A stretch of 52,860 nt of DNA from contig JASCIV010000071.1 of the NCBI GenBank assembly GCA_030374735.1, positions 1,201 through 54,060 on the forward strand, read 5' to 3'. The translations under genes and the position numbers were made by a program. Source of the DNA: Gracilaria caudata. Its lineage: Eukaryota > Rhodophyta > Florideophyceae > Gracilariales > Gracilariaceae. The number at the start of each line of letters is the position of its first letter. Position 1 is the first letter of the stretch. The notes under the pieces are model-generated. The model was given only the letters and a program-made list of their open reading frames with translations. It was not told the DNA's origin and did not search any database. Shown here one piece after another: positions 29,529-38,918 of this stretch.

Positions 29529-32500
29529 ATGTTGTCGAAGTTCGTCAATCTTCTTCTACTTGCAGTGGCACTCTTTGCTACTCTTCAAACCGCCTACGCG
29601 GTTCCTAAGCCCCAGCAAGGGAAATGTCTACCGATTTGTATCCCAAAGCATCTTTACGGTCGCAGCTTGGCAAGGACATTCTGTTCAATCCCAGCGCTTC
29701 GAAACGACTGTGTTGTGAGGCCCTGCTCTGCTTTCCAAGGTAGAGTCCGTGGATTTGCTTGTGTTCTTCCATCCCGTACACCGAACCCTATACCGAGCCC
29801 GAGCCCGAGCCCGAGCCCTTCTGCTTCACCTTCTCCCAGCAATTATATTGGACCTTCCTTTTCTGATCTTATTCTACGTACTGGTCCAATTGTGCGCTCG
29901 ATATCAACGCCATCGACAAATGCAGACAGTTCGGAAATATTTGTCTTCACGTTTAACGGAACACTTAATGCCAATGGTGTAGTCTCACTTGACGCAGCAG
30001 CGGCCCTAATAGAATCTGTAGACTGCTCTGTCGGGGGAACTATCCGTATAAGAACTGCAGCAACCGCCATCATCACCCAGTCCCTCGAGGAGCTTTACCC
30101 TACTGACGCTGTTATTGTCATCAATCGTGCACTATTTGGTGAATGTCGTCTCGAAGAAGGAGGACTCTCTGAAGAAGAAGCCATTTTTGATCGTTCGAGC
30201 GAGCTCTCAGATGCATACCTCATCATTGATTCCGTTTCTGGCTCACCGACAGACGCCGTTATTCAAGGTTCCCCTACAGGCTTCTTCGCCCTCTTCGACA
30301 GCGCTAGCTTGAATCTTTCACGTATGAACCCCACACTTGCCAACTCCACGGAGCTTGCGCCAGTTGCTCGACCATTCAGTATTGGAGCCCAATTCGATGT
30401 ATTCTCGTTAGAGCCACTTCAAGTAGAGGCACAAGTCACAGCAAGGGATAATGGAAACTTTGATTTTCTTGTAGCCGACTGGAGCCTCAGTGGGCTGAAC
30501 CTCGAGTTTCAGGTCACGACAGATGTCAGTGTTGAAGCAGAGCTCAATGCAAAAGTCGAGTTGGGAACATCTACGGATCAGGAGAAGTCTTTTAATTTTG
30601 TTAGCGTTCCCATTTACGGTATCCCTGAGTTTCAACTGGTTCAACAATTGGGAGAAGGCACCTGGTCGCTTCCCAGCTTTAAGCTGGGGGTCTTCTTCGA
30701 GATTCCGATAATGTTGTCAATTCGTGGTGAAGCCGCTCTACAACTTGAATGGGTTGCTAAGGGAACGCACAGGTTCGGTAGGAAACAGGTGGTGTATTTC
30801 GCAAATGGACCTTTCACAAATCTTGATGTGGGAGTCCGTGAGCAAGAAAACGAACCTGCGTCTGCGAATTTCGATTTCATGTCTCCAGGTATTGATGACT
30901 CTCCCGTATCCTTCAGTCTGACAACTTTTGGAGGCATACGCCCTCAGATTGCCGCTTACGCCGCCATACTTAACCTGCGGCTCTCCGGAGACGCTGGAAT
31001 TGAGATAGAAGCCAGAGGCGCACCAACGAACGCTTTCCCTCCTCTTCCTGCCGGAGTACCTTTATCGCTTGGAGAGTGTGAAACATGCCATAAGGCGGAG
31101 GTAAAGGCCGATGCAGTACTGGGCAACATTGGGGTTTTTGGTAAGATTGGCCTCCAAAGCCCGCCGATTCCACTGTTCGGAAGATCTATTCGTATACCAC
31201 TCGGGGTCAAGAAGCTTGCGTTTACTCTTACCGGAAACCCCTCGTTTAGATCAACCTTGGCGCAAGCATGCTACATACCCGAGTTTGGGGAGAGTACAGT
31301 ACTTTGTGGGTTGCAAGATTGTTGCAACGGCGAGGTGGAGAAATGCATGACTTTGGACAATGGTGAGAACCAGTGTTCTGCAAGTCCGTCTCCTTCTCCT
31401 ACATCGTTACCAACACCGTCTCCAACACCGTCTCCAACGCCGTCACCAACTACGGATGATGGAGAAACTTCCACATTGTATACGGATCCTCATCTTCGCA
31501 CGTTCGATGGACTGTCGTTTGATTGCCAAGCTAGCGGGGAGTTTGTCGTTGTGCAGTCCCAGGCCCTTGGTTTGGAGATTCAGGCGAGGTATAGCGGTCC
31601 GAACTTCCGTGGAAGTGTCACTACCGGGATTGTCATGCATCAGGACGGCTCCCCAACTTTACAGATTTCCATCGCACAGGTCGAAGGCTCTCAGTCGATT
31701 GCAGTTTCTGGATGCCCGGTTTCCCTTTATGTTAACGGCAATGCGAGTGATATCACGGAGAACGTCCGAAATGTTGACGCGGGAATTTCTCTCTCGGGGT
31801 CTACATTTGATATCAGTTTGCCATCTGGAGTGCGCTCGACTTTCAGATTGAGAGACTCATCCATCTTCGGCTGTTATTTGGAGAGTCTGCAAGTTTTCCT
31901 ACCAAGAGGTATAGTTGACAATGGAGGCGTGATTGGACTTCTTGGCTCTCCGAACAACAATTTCGAAGATGATTGGATGACTCGTGCAGGGGATGTGCTG
32001 ACTCTACCTAGCTCAAGGAGCGATCGTTTGTTTGAACCGGCATACAATTACTGCACACAGAACTGGTGCATTCGCAATGCATCTGAGTCTCGATTCACAT
32101 ACGAACAAGGAACGAATCATAGCACGTTCGATCTTTGCAGTGTGCCTTTTGGTACACCTGTTGATTTGAGTAGCGCACCTCCAGAACTTGTGGCTTTGTG
32201 CGGTGAGGATAGCGCATGCCTTATAGATGGGCTTGTGGGAGATGTTGATGATGCGGTCAGCTCACTGCAAGCACAAGCCGAAGCGGACGCAAGCGCGAGC
32301 CAAAGTTCTGCTCTGAAATTCGAGCCCGCGGTGGTTGCTGTCAGTACCGCGGTGAACGTTTTGATCACTCTGAACACCTCGAGGATCACAGGCTCTCCTC
32401 CGGATGGTTTAGAACACTTCGTCTTGTTTCGTGTGGACCCAGTCACTGGTGAGCCAGGTGACTTACTTATTACGTTAGAAGACAATGGAGAACCAGGATT

Positions 32501-33188
32501 CTCAGATGCTGTGAGTGGTGACAGAGTATACAGCAACTTGCTCGCAGTGCAGTCATCAACAGCCGGAGAGATCTTTGGATTCAGAGCGGTTCCTGTGATT
32601 TCTGGTACGCAGAACGAAACGTCGCCACTGGCACTGACGGCTCCAATCGCCGTAAGGTCGTACTCAGCTGAGTCTGGTGTCGGAGGGGTTCTCAGTTCTG
32701 GCGCCACTTCAGTTTCTATTTCCAACGCGGAGTTTGAAGGATATGAACTAGTGGTGAGATACAGCTGGGGAGCAGACCAACCCGACCTAGACACTGGTAC
32801 TTCATTCTTAAATGGTATTGTGGGCTTCGATTGCTCACCGGGAAGCGACTTTTTGAGCTTCAGTGGCGATGACACCACAACGGGAGGTAGTGAAACGATA
32901 GTCGTTGGTCTTAACGAAGCTCGAGCTCTTGGTTTATGGAACACATCTACAAGCGTTATCACAAACGCTGGTTGGCACAGGACAGCACGAGGTCCCGCCA
33001 CCCTAAGGGTGTTCTTGAGAGATAACAGTACCCGCAACGAAGTTTCTGGCTCTGGATTATCTTCCGTGATCTCTCCCGGCGTTCAGAGCGATTGTGCTTC
33101 AACCTTAGTCGGGACCGTTAATATCGAAGTGGGTTCTAATCAGACAACCGTTTCCCTTTTGTCACCTCAGCCTTCCTCATCAACGTAG
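29529..33188 (+). CDS. Large secreted protein with a von Willebrand factor type D-like domain
   Basis: 1219 residues, one exon. A clear signal peptide (residues 1-24, LLLLAVALFATLQTAYA) is followed by a small Cys-rich module, a Pro-Ser linker (about 84-104) and a beta-rich domain of about 500 residues without a name. A second Thr/Ser-Pro linker precedes a VWD-like domain beginning TDPHLRTFDGLSFDC near residue 650 and running to QNWCIRNASE near 850, with GVIGLLGSPNNNFEDDW as the expected GLCG-type segment. A further beta-rich C-terminal region of about 350 residues ends without a membrane anchor. Many N-glycosylation sequons are present. VWD domains form disulfide-linked assemblies in animal mucins and clotting factors; here a matrix or cell-wall role is inferred. 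GLLG in place of GLCG removes a Cys typical of animal VWDs. The other large domain could be novel. Confidence 0.93.
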   Translation: MLSKFVNLLLLAVALFATLQTAYAVPKPQQGKCLPICIPKHLYGRSLARTFCSIPALRNDCVVRPCSAFQGRVRGFACVLPSRTPNPIPSPSPSPSPSASPSPSNYIGPSFSDLILRTGPIVRSISTPSTNADSSEIFVFTFNGTLNANGVVSLDAAAALIESVDCSVGGTIRIRTAATAIITQSLEELYPTDAVIVINRALFGECRLEEGGLSEEEAIFDRSSELSDAYLIIDSVSGSPTDAVIQGSPTGFFALFDSASLNLSRMNPTLANSTELAPVARPFSIGAQFDVFSLEPLQVEAQVTARDNGNFDFLVADWSLSGLNLEFQVTTDVSVEAELNAKVELGTSTDQEKSFNFVSVPIYGIPEFQLVQQLGEGTWSLPSFKLGVFFEIPIMLSIRGEAALQLEWVAKGTHRFGRKQVVYFANGPFTNLDVGVREQENEPASANFDFMSPGIDDSPVSFSLTTFGGIRPQIAAYAAILNLRLSGDAGIEIEARGAPTNAFPPLPAGVPLSLGECETCHKAEVKADAVLGNIGVFGKIGLQSPPIPLFGRSIRIPLGVKKLAFTLTGNPSFRSTLAQACYIPEFGESTVLCGLQDCCNGEVEKCMTLDNGENQCSASPSPSPTSLPTPSPTPSPTPSPTTDDGETSTLYTDPHLRTFDGLSFDCQASGEFVVVQSQALGLEIQARYSGPNFRGSVTTGIVMHQDGSPTLQISIAQVEGSQSIAVSGCPVSLYVNGNASDITENVRNVDAGISLSGSTFDISLPSGVRSTFRLRDSSIFGCYLESLQVFLPRGIVDNGGVIGLLGSPNNNFEDDWMTRAGDVLTLPSSRSDRLFEPAYNYCTQNWCIRNASESRFTYEQGTNHSTFDLCSVPFGTPVDLSSAPPELVALCGEDSACLIDGLVGDVDDAVSSLQAQAEADASASQSSALKFEPAVVAVSTAVNVLITLNTSRITGSPPDGLEHFVLFRVDPVTGEPGDLLITLEDNGEPGFSDAVSGDRVYSNLLAVQSSTAGEIFGFRAVPVISGTQNETSPLALTAPIAVRSYSAESGVGGVLSSGATSVSISNAEFEGYELVVRYSWGADQPDLDTGTSFLNGIVGFDCSPGSDFLSFSGDDTTTGGSETIVVGLNEARALGLWNTSTSVITNAGWHRTARGPATLRVFLRDNSTRNEVSGSGLSSVISPGVQSDCASTLVGTVNIEVGSNQTTVSLLSPQPSSST

Positions 33189-34203
33189 CTCTTTATTTGA
33201 TCGAGTTAAAGCCCGGTTGGGTTGTTTGCGGCCAGCCAGAAGTTACGTTCTAGAAATCTTCGTCGCAAATCCTTTTGAATTGTAAGAGAGGGTATCAAGA
33301 GTTGCTCTACTTCCTCAAATCTAAAACATGTTTACTATTCGTAAAAGGAGTAAATAAACGAAGTATAAGGGTATCACTGATGCCATATCAAGCAGTCAAT
33401 GATGTCCATATTTCATGTGAAAAGATGTAGGCTGATACTGCTCAGAACTGCTACTTGAAAGAAGAAGAGCGGAAATTACCCCTGCCACATTCCTAATCGT
33501 GTGGATTACTGGCACAGTGCCCAAGTCTAATGGTGCTCGACTTTGGAGATTACCGCCGTGCGACGACATGCTGCTGCTAAAATCGAAGGGTTTCTCTCTC
33601 CGTGAGAAACAGCATGTCGATTCAGATTCTGATCAGCAACATCCGCAAATCCTTCACAGCGAACCCGCGAATCTCTGTAATATATACATAATATAATTAT
33701 CATCTTAGAAACTCGAAAACGATGATGGAGGTACCATCATAACGCTACCGATGCAGACTTGGGTTCAACATGTGAGGTTTTCCGCCCAAGTCGCTCCCAT
33801 TCTTGAAGAAAACTGCGAGGAGTCCTTTCGAGCAGTTCTCTCCACATCCCTACACGTAAAGTAGTTGTAATAAGAGAGACCTGTTCCTCGCTGTACACTG
33901 TCCATTGCTGTGCGACGAAATTTTACTAAAATATAGATCTTCGCCAGCAATGAAAGGTGGGGTTTTGGGCCACCTTCGTGACCTTGTTGGCTTCTATGTG
34001 GTCTGCGACGTCTCCACCAATCCATGAGCGCTGTCTGCAGCTCAATCTTCTTATATCCAGCAGCGGAAGTTGTTTTCCCACCAAAACCGAGTTCCGGCTT
34101 CTGTTGAAGGCACGCCACTCAACGCTTGCCCGCAGGTTTTAAGGCGTTCTTGGTCCCCGGCTAGCATATACGGGTGCATTGTTTAACCTACCTGGTCAAT
34201 ATC
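33189..34203. other. 1 kb intergenic region with a compound hairpin
   Basis: TAAATAAA at 33351 is a candidate polyadenylation signal for the VWD gene. A nested hairpin is at 33564-33619. A 117-codon minus-strand frame at 33765-34118 has no recognisable features. Confidence 0.4.
33564..33619. repeat. Compound hairpin, outer and inner perfect stems
   Basis: Outer arms CGACATGCT (33564-33572) and AGCATGTCG (33611-33619); inner arms GTTTCTC (33590-33596) and GAGAAAC (33604-33610). The left side carries a 17-base bulge between outer and inner stems. Confidence 0.7.
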
Positions 34204-35088
34204 ATGGAAGGCTCGTCCTTTCGCTACTACGAGCTCAAAATTTCTGCAAAGCGTCTTCCCGGTCGTTCGCTTCGCGTTGATCCTATTGCAGTTGTCTACT
34301 CGAAGAACAGTTCAAACTCAGAATGGGGAGAACTGGGACGTACTGAGAAGAGGTTGAACGAATGGAACCCCAACTTCTCCACTCCTATTGTACTGCCTGC
34401 AGACAACGATAATCAACGTCGAGTTGACTTGAGAGTTGACTTTTATCACAAAGAAGTCAAGGATGGTCGATTTTTGGGTGCCGTTGAAGTCAATATGTTT
34501 TCCCTAATATTCACCAAAGGGCAGCCAGTTGAACTTGAACTGAAGACTCCTGAGTCAACTCGAGGAAGTCCAAGGGTATTTCTCACAGCCTTGGAAGGCT
34601 TTCGAACGGTGTCAGAACCTTCGTCTGTGAAACTGAGCTTTCAGCTTATGCAAACAAACTTCTATGGAGTGAGTATGCGAGTGTTTTACGAAATATCGAG
34701 GGCGGGGGAGGGCACGTGGCATCCGGTGTTCAAGAGTTCTCACATTCTAATTGACCAACAAGGGTGGGGCCAATTCCCAACACATGAAATAAGCATGCGC
34801 GATCTGACAATGGACGTGGAAAGTGCGGGGTTGCTCATCAGTCTCTACCGCTACAGACGTATCGGAACACGGAAACTCCTAGGCCATTTCCAAACTTCCA
34901 TCAAAGAGTTGACAAGAAAGAGTGCAGGCGATTTCATTCCGTTCACCGCGAATCCAAACGAAGACATTGTGTCTGCAGACGTTCAAGTGCTTCATACACA
35001 GAAGAACGGTCTCGTGTACGAATTTGGCCTGAAACTTATCAACGTTCTATGGAATGCCACAAATCTTTTGGAGAACCAAGTCCGTTAG
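34204..35088 (+). CDS. Tandem C2-domain protein, copine-like without the vWA domain
   Basis: 294 residues from the ATG at 34204 (the frame opens at a TTG 30 bases earlier). C2-A starts YELKISAKRLPGRSLRVDP and contains GRTEKRLNEWNPNFSTPI, which has the copine-type RTE..... NP.F pattern, and RFLGAVEVNMFSLI. C2-B starts KLSFQLMQTNFYG and has WHPVFKSSHILID and KLLGHFQTSIKEL. Copines bind membranes through Ca2+-dependent tandem C2 domains and carry a C-terminal vWA domain; here the stop comes right after C2-B. The acidic Ca2+-binding loops are only partly present (RVDP, DFYHKEVKD), so Ca2+ dependence is uncertain. It converges on TAF8 with 117 bases between stops. Confidence 0.75.
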   Translation: MEGSSFRYYELKISAKRLPGRSLRVDPIAVVYSKNSSNSEWGELGRTEKRLNEWNPNFSTPIVLPADNDNQRRVDLRVDFYHKEVKDGRFLGAVEVNMFSLIFTKGQPVELELKTPESTRGSPRVFLTALEGFRTVSEPSSVKLSFQLMQTNFYGVSMRVFYEISRAGEGTWHPVFKSSHILIDQQGWGQFPTHEISMRDLTMDVESAGLLISLYRYRRIGTRKLLGHFQTSIKELTRKSAGDFIPFTANPNEDIVSADVQVLHTQKNGLVYEFGLKLINVLWNATNLLENQVR

Positions 35089-35205
35089 ACATGTCCTGGA
35101 CTGTGAAGTGTTGTTTGCCTTCTATGGCTCTGAGTTCTGAACTAATCTTCTTGCATAGTAAACGCGAAACTGTTCTCTCGAGGACAGCAGCTGTTGTAGA
35201 TTTAA

Positions 35206-36135
35206 CTATTGTCCGGACGTTACGAGATCGGGGTCTTCTAATTCATTTCCCGCTTCTGCCAATATGCGGTCAACTCTCTGTTTTTTCAGCTCGTTTGCAT
35301 TAGCCTTACTGGGAATCTCTGAGGCGTCCTTTGTAGTTGAGTCCGTCGTTGTTTTTTCGTCAAGAGGGTATCCTGTGTCGACTAAATCCCGTGGAGGGTC
35401 AGCCAGGTCCTCGTCATAAATCCTCTTACTCCCGCTCACGGGCGGAGCGAGGAACGGGTTGTCCGGAACGGCAGCCGCCGCAGCGGCCAGCAATGAGGCG
35501 CTGTCATCGTCTTTCCTTTGGGCTTCTTTCAACTGGGCCAAGGACTTTTCTACGGCTCTTCTAGTTTCACCAGCTTCTGAAGCATCTATCTTCCTGCCGT
35601 TCGCAGTGGTATACACCGGAGTAGCAATGTAGGTGTGCGGACTTGGGAAAGGCGGCATCCACGTCTCCACATAGCTTTTCGTAATTAACTCAGAGGTTTC
35701 CTCGCTTCTCACATAAAGATCCTCTGGCTTGGGAGTCACGGGCACCGGAGCCGGGAAAGATGGAACCTTGTAGGGAAACGGAACTTCTGTATACATGGCG
35801 TACTTGACGAGGTCCTTGACTCCGGACCGGGTGTGGTGAGAAAGCCATTCAACCGCATTCAGCACATCCAAAACGTTGGACAAGGTACGACCGTTGTGTG
35901 CAGTGAATCTTTTGGATGTGCTGCTTAATCGTTCAATGAACGCTTTCGCGATATCAGCCAGTGAATCCGCTACGCTATCGGTGACAGAGATTGTGGAAGC
36001 AGATACTGGTTGCTTTTTCGGTGCGTGCTTTGCCAAACTTTTCTTTGACGACACGTTTTCCGCAGTGGCGTATACAATTTGTGCGCTCGCTACGCGCATG
36101 AGGTGGTGCGCGAATGCATCCACTCCGTCCGCCAT
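35206..36135 (-). CDS. TAF8: TFIID subunit TAF8-like protein
   Basis: 309 residues, single exon. The N-terminal 115 residues form a histone-fold (bromodomain-associated) domain: DAFAHHLMRVASAQIVYATA, then DSLADIAKAFIERLSSTSKR and DVLNAVEWLSHHTRSGVKDL. Then comes a Pro-rich segment (VPFPYKVPSFPAPVPV) and the TAF8 signature region at 159-175, WMPPFPSPHTYIATPVY, which matches the conserved P-FP-PHTY--TP motif. The C-terminus is acidic and ends with a Lys-rich patch. TAF8 pairs with TAF10 and helps TFIID assembly in the nucleus. Length is near that of metazoan and plant TAF8. The histone fold and the PHTY motif together make the call firm. Confidence 0.88.
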   Translation of the reverse strand: MADGVDAFAHHLMRVASAQIVYATAENVSSKKSLAKHAPKKQPVSASTISVTDSVADSLADIAKAFIERLSSTSKRFTAHNGRTLSNVLDVLNAVEWLSHHTRSGVKDLVKYAMYTEVPFPYKVPSFPAPVPVTPKPEDLYVRSEETSELITKSYVETWMPPFPSPHTYIATPVYTTANGRKIDASEAGETRRAVEKSLAQLKEAQRKDDDSASLLAAAAAAVPDNPFLAPPVSGSKRIYDEDLADPPRDLVDTGYPLDEKTTTDSTTKDASEIPSKANANELKKQRVDRILAEAGNELEDPDLVTSGQ

Positions 36136-36550
36136 AACTGTTTAGCGACGAGCTGGGGTCCGGAAGTCAATAGAGCACGAACCCTGATGGTACTACTGTG
36201 TTTGGATTGTCGCCCTTTCGAAGACGAACTGTGGTTCTGCCAATGCGTTACCCATGTAGAAAAGGGTTCCAAAAACACAAGAAAAAAAAAGGTGCTGTCT
36301 TTGTCTTCCACCCAAGCACAGATTTGCCGCAAGTTCACGTCTCGATCGCGAAAAGCACACATGAACTCTATACGTATAAAACACTGTCATCACACGCCGA
36401 TGTCCATGTATCAGACGACAATAAAGAGTCGTCCCGCTGGCGCTTGCAGCCAGTGAGGACGACTCATCGAACTCAATATGCAAAGGTCCTTCCCGCCCCC
36501 CCAGCGTCTTCTTTCATGGTGTATTCTGCACTCGTCGAACTGCTTCTGGA
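36136..36550. other. Spacer upstream of TAF8 and the kinase pseudogene
   Basis: Probable TAF8 promoter on the left. An A-rich tract lies near 36282-36290. No gene seen. Confidence 0.4.
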
Positions 36551-37636
36551 ATGGCTTTCGAACGCACCTCTCGATGCTCGCCCTTCGATGACTACTCTGC
36601 TAGTCATGTCTTGCCCCTCAACGTCCTATCCGTCATTCCCAACCATTACCATGCATCTGTTTCGATGATATGCGTGCGTATTCGTGAGCTCCATACAAGA
36701 ACGCTGTCCTGCACCATGGTCGTCGACGTTTTGAATAAACAATGCCCGTAAGCGGCGAACGGCGTGGCTTTCCTTAAGCTTTTCGACAGACGTTTTGCTG
36801 AGGAGCTCCGCAATGACAACGGCATCGAACCACGGACTAAGTCCATCGAACAGACGTACATCGATTGGGTCGAGACCGGCGCACTTCATCGTTTTCTACA
36901 CGAGCTCCGCCACATCGATCGTTTCCGGGAAGATACAGAAGAAAACTGGGATGATGCTCAGAACGAAGCTTTTCTGGCCCACGAACCTTTCAACATGTGC
37001 GACGCTGAGATTTCCGTCTTTGACGCGCTGCGTGATCGCCAGGTGTCACCTCATCCCGAAGGTTATAGCGGCTGTCGATGTAGACCTTGCGACGCCGAGC
37101 TTTACTCTAACCTTCGATGACCCTGGTGACTTTGCACCCTTACAAGTCCGAGGCATCTTGCTCGAGTACATAAACGGCTGCAACCTCTTGGACATAGTCC
37201 ATCATTTTCCGCGCTCGAGTTGGCAGCACATTGTCAATCAAGCCGTTGCGACTATCCGTGTCTTGGGCGATCACGACATCCTCAGTAACGACGTGAACCC
37301 CAGGAACTTTTTCATTTGTCCTTTGGGAGATGGTGACCCTAAGCAGAATCCTCATGTGCTTATTATAGACTTCGTTATGTGCCGGTTTCGCGTGGCTGAT
37401 GAGTCAGACTCAAAGTGGGGACGTGCCAAGTGCAGTAAGGACGAGGAGGGCGCTATTGGGCTCAGGATGAAAAAAGGAGTTGGCAAAATCCCGACTACGA
37501 GCTAGACTATGAAGGTTCACAGAGGTACGCAGAAGGGATTGAGACGGAAGATTCTTTTGCTGAGTACGCGGTCAAGACCGAACTGAGGCCAGGTGTGATC
37601 TGCTATTCCTCGCCGCGAGGGCAGAAAGTAGCATGA
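36551..37636 (+). pseudogene. Protein-kinase-like pseudogene of a type common in filamentous fungi
   Basis: From the ATG at 36551 the frame reads MAFERTSRCSPFDDYSASH, continues through LSCTMVVDVLNKQCP to an in-frame TAA at about 36750, and resumes in the same frame with VAFLKLFDRRFAEELRND and NWDDAQNEAFLAHEPFN. At about 37045-37055 it shifts frame to CHLIPKVIAAVDVDLATPSF, GILLEYINGCNLLDIV and HDILSNDVNPRNFFI (the HxD..P.N catalytic loop, here SNDVNPRN) and VLIIDFVMCRF (DFG position). At the A-run near 37468-37473 it shifts again to SWQNPDYELDYEGSQRYAEG, ending with TGA at 37634-37636. One nonsense and two frame changes make it non-functional. The motif set matches kinase-like proteins I recall as abundant in Ascomycota; donor and direction of any transfer are unproven. 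Confidence 0.75.
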
Positions 37637-38357
37637 AATCAGTCACTGTGCGATACTCGGAAGCATGTGGATGGTACTGCGAACTCGGCTACAGTGCGTC
37701 ATATAGCTGCGGCGAGGTGCCGCTCTTGGTTAGCGCAGCCCGCCGGGGGAGCATAACGTGCCAGAACCGCAGAGCCACATTGCATTGCTTTGACGTGTAT
37801 GCACACTTTCCTTGCAAACTGTGCGTAAATGTCAAAGCAATGCACACGCTGCTGTGTGTAGCAAAACCTCGTCATTTTACCAGCCGAGCTTGATCCTCTT
37901 TTGATGCATGCATCCTTGCCTACTCATCTCTCCTTATCGTCACCAGCACTTCAAACATCACCTTTTCATCAGGCCCTCTCCAAAACGTTTCAAAATCAAC
38001 ACGAACCACAAAGCAAGTTGGCTCAGTGAAACCGTCGGCCCTACATTTGCTTCCTACATCTCCTGTTCATAATGATCCCACCATAAGGACGGCCTCTTCA
38101 AGCTTATAACTTGCACCCAATCGTGCCATATGTGGTCCCAGTGCGTCGAGAAGCAGATTTTCAACGTATTTCTAGCGTTTCAACCGCACAACCGGAAGTG
38201 TGCGACGATTGGGATATAAAAGTGTCCGGCCAGACAGCAGTTGAACATACTATTTTAAGTGCCATCGTGTATACTTACTGACAACCTGATGCGCATATGT
38301 CACGTCATGAATGCTCTTGGAGATCCCACCTTGACCAGAACTTCTAGTCTAGAGCGT
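37637..38357. other. Intergenic region with an imperfect long hairpin
   Basis: No protein-like frame. The hairpin at 37783-37842 is listed separately. A TATAAAA-like string lies near 38215 but no gene start follows it closely. Confidence 0.4.
37783..37842. repeat. Long hairpin, 12-bp perfect terminal arms extended imperfectly to about 23 bp
   Basis: Left arm begins CATTGCTTTGAC (37783-37794), right arm ends GTCAAAGCAATG (37831-37842). Pairing continues inward with a few mismatches to GCACA/TGTGC, leaving a loop of about 13 bases. Immediately after it CACAC....GTGTG forms a second small stem. Confidence 0.8.
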
Positions 38358-38918
38358 TTAGTGCTGCACATTACACTCTGAGCACATTTTGCCCTTGATA
38401 TGATATTCCGGCTGGAGTCGAATGACTTGTTCAGCTCCTGCGAGGCGCACAGCATGCGGTATAGCCGGCAACACCGGGTCCAAGCATTCGGCAATTGCCT
38501 TGGGACTACCCGGGAGATTAACTATAAGTGAAGTTCCACAAACGCCAGCTGTTTGTCTAGAAAGGATAGCAGTGGGTACCTTTTGTACAGAAACAGCTCT
38601 CATAAGCTCTCCAAAACCGGGAAGCAGTTTTTGACACACAGCTTCCGTAGCTTCTGGTGTGACGTCTCTTGGCGCTGGTCCTGTTCCGCCAGTTGTAAGC
38701 ACAAGACAACAATTCTGCGCCATCGATTTCATGGCGGCTTGAATGAGCTCAATTTCGTCGGGGACGGTCTGCGGAACGATTTCATACGGAGATAGAAAGT
38801 GATCGTTGATATATGATTGAATGGCTGGTCCTCCCCTGTCTTCGTATTCGCCGTGATAGGCACGGTCGGAGATTGTCAAGACACCAATATTGGGTGTTAG
38901 CGAGGATGTTTCTGTCAT
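38358..38918 (-). CDS. Molybdopterin adenylyltransferase (MogA/Cnx1 G-domain type)
   Basis: 186 residues from the ATG complementary to 38916-38918 (the frame is open further upstream but starts with TTG). N-terminal strand NIGVLTISDRAYHGEYEDRGG, then IQAAMKSMAQNCCLVLTTGGTG and the hallmark TTGGTGPAPRDVTPEAT at 75-91, then SRQTAGVCGTSLIVNLPGSPK, another family motif that contributes to molybdopterin binding. Members adenylate molybdopterin before molybdate insertion. In many eukaryotes this domain is fused to a MoeA-like domain (Cnx1, gephyrin); here it is a stand-alone bacterial-size protein. The last residues KGKMCSECNVQH add an odd CxxC near the C-terminus. It is divergent from NFS1, with 420 bases between ATGs. 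Confidence 0.93.
   Translation of the reverse strand: MTETSSLTPNIGVLTISDRAYHGEYEDRGGPAIQSYINDHFLSPYEIVPQTVPDEIELIQAAMKSMAQNCCLVLTTGGTGPAPRDVTPEATEAVCQKLLPGFGELMRAVSVQKVPTAILSRQTAGVCGTSLIVNLPGSPKAIAECLDPVLPAIPHAVRLAGAEQVIRLQPEYHIKGKMCSECNVQH

Noticed and set aside
29791..29820. CCGAGC short tandem repeat as a CRISPR or satellite
   Set aside because: It is a six-base coding repeat for the Pro-Ser linker of the secreted protein, with no spacers.
32117..33037. 306-codon minus-strand frame opposite the VWD gene
   Set aside because: It is Ser/Pro-rich antisense of a protein-like plus-strand gene and has no domain of its own.
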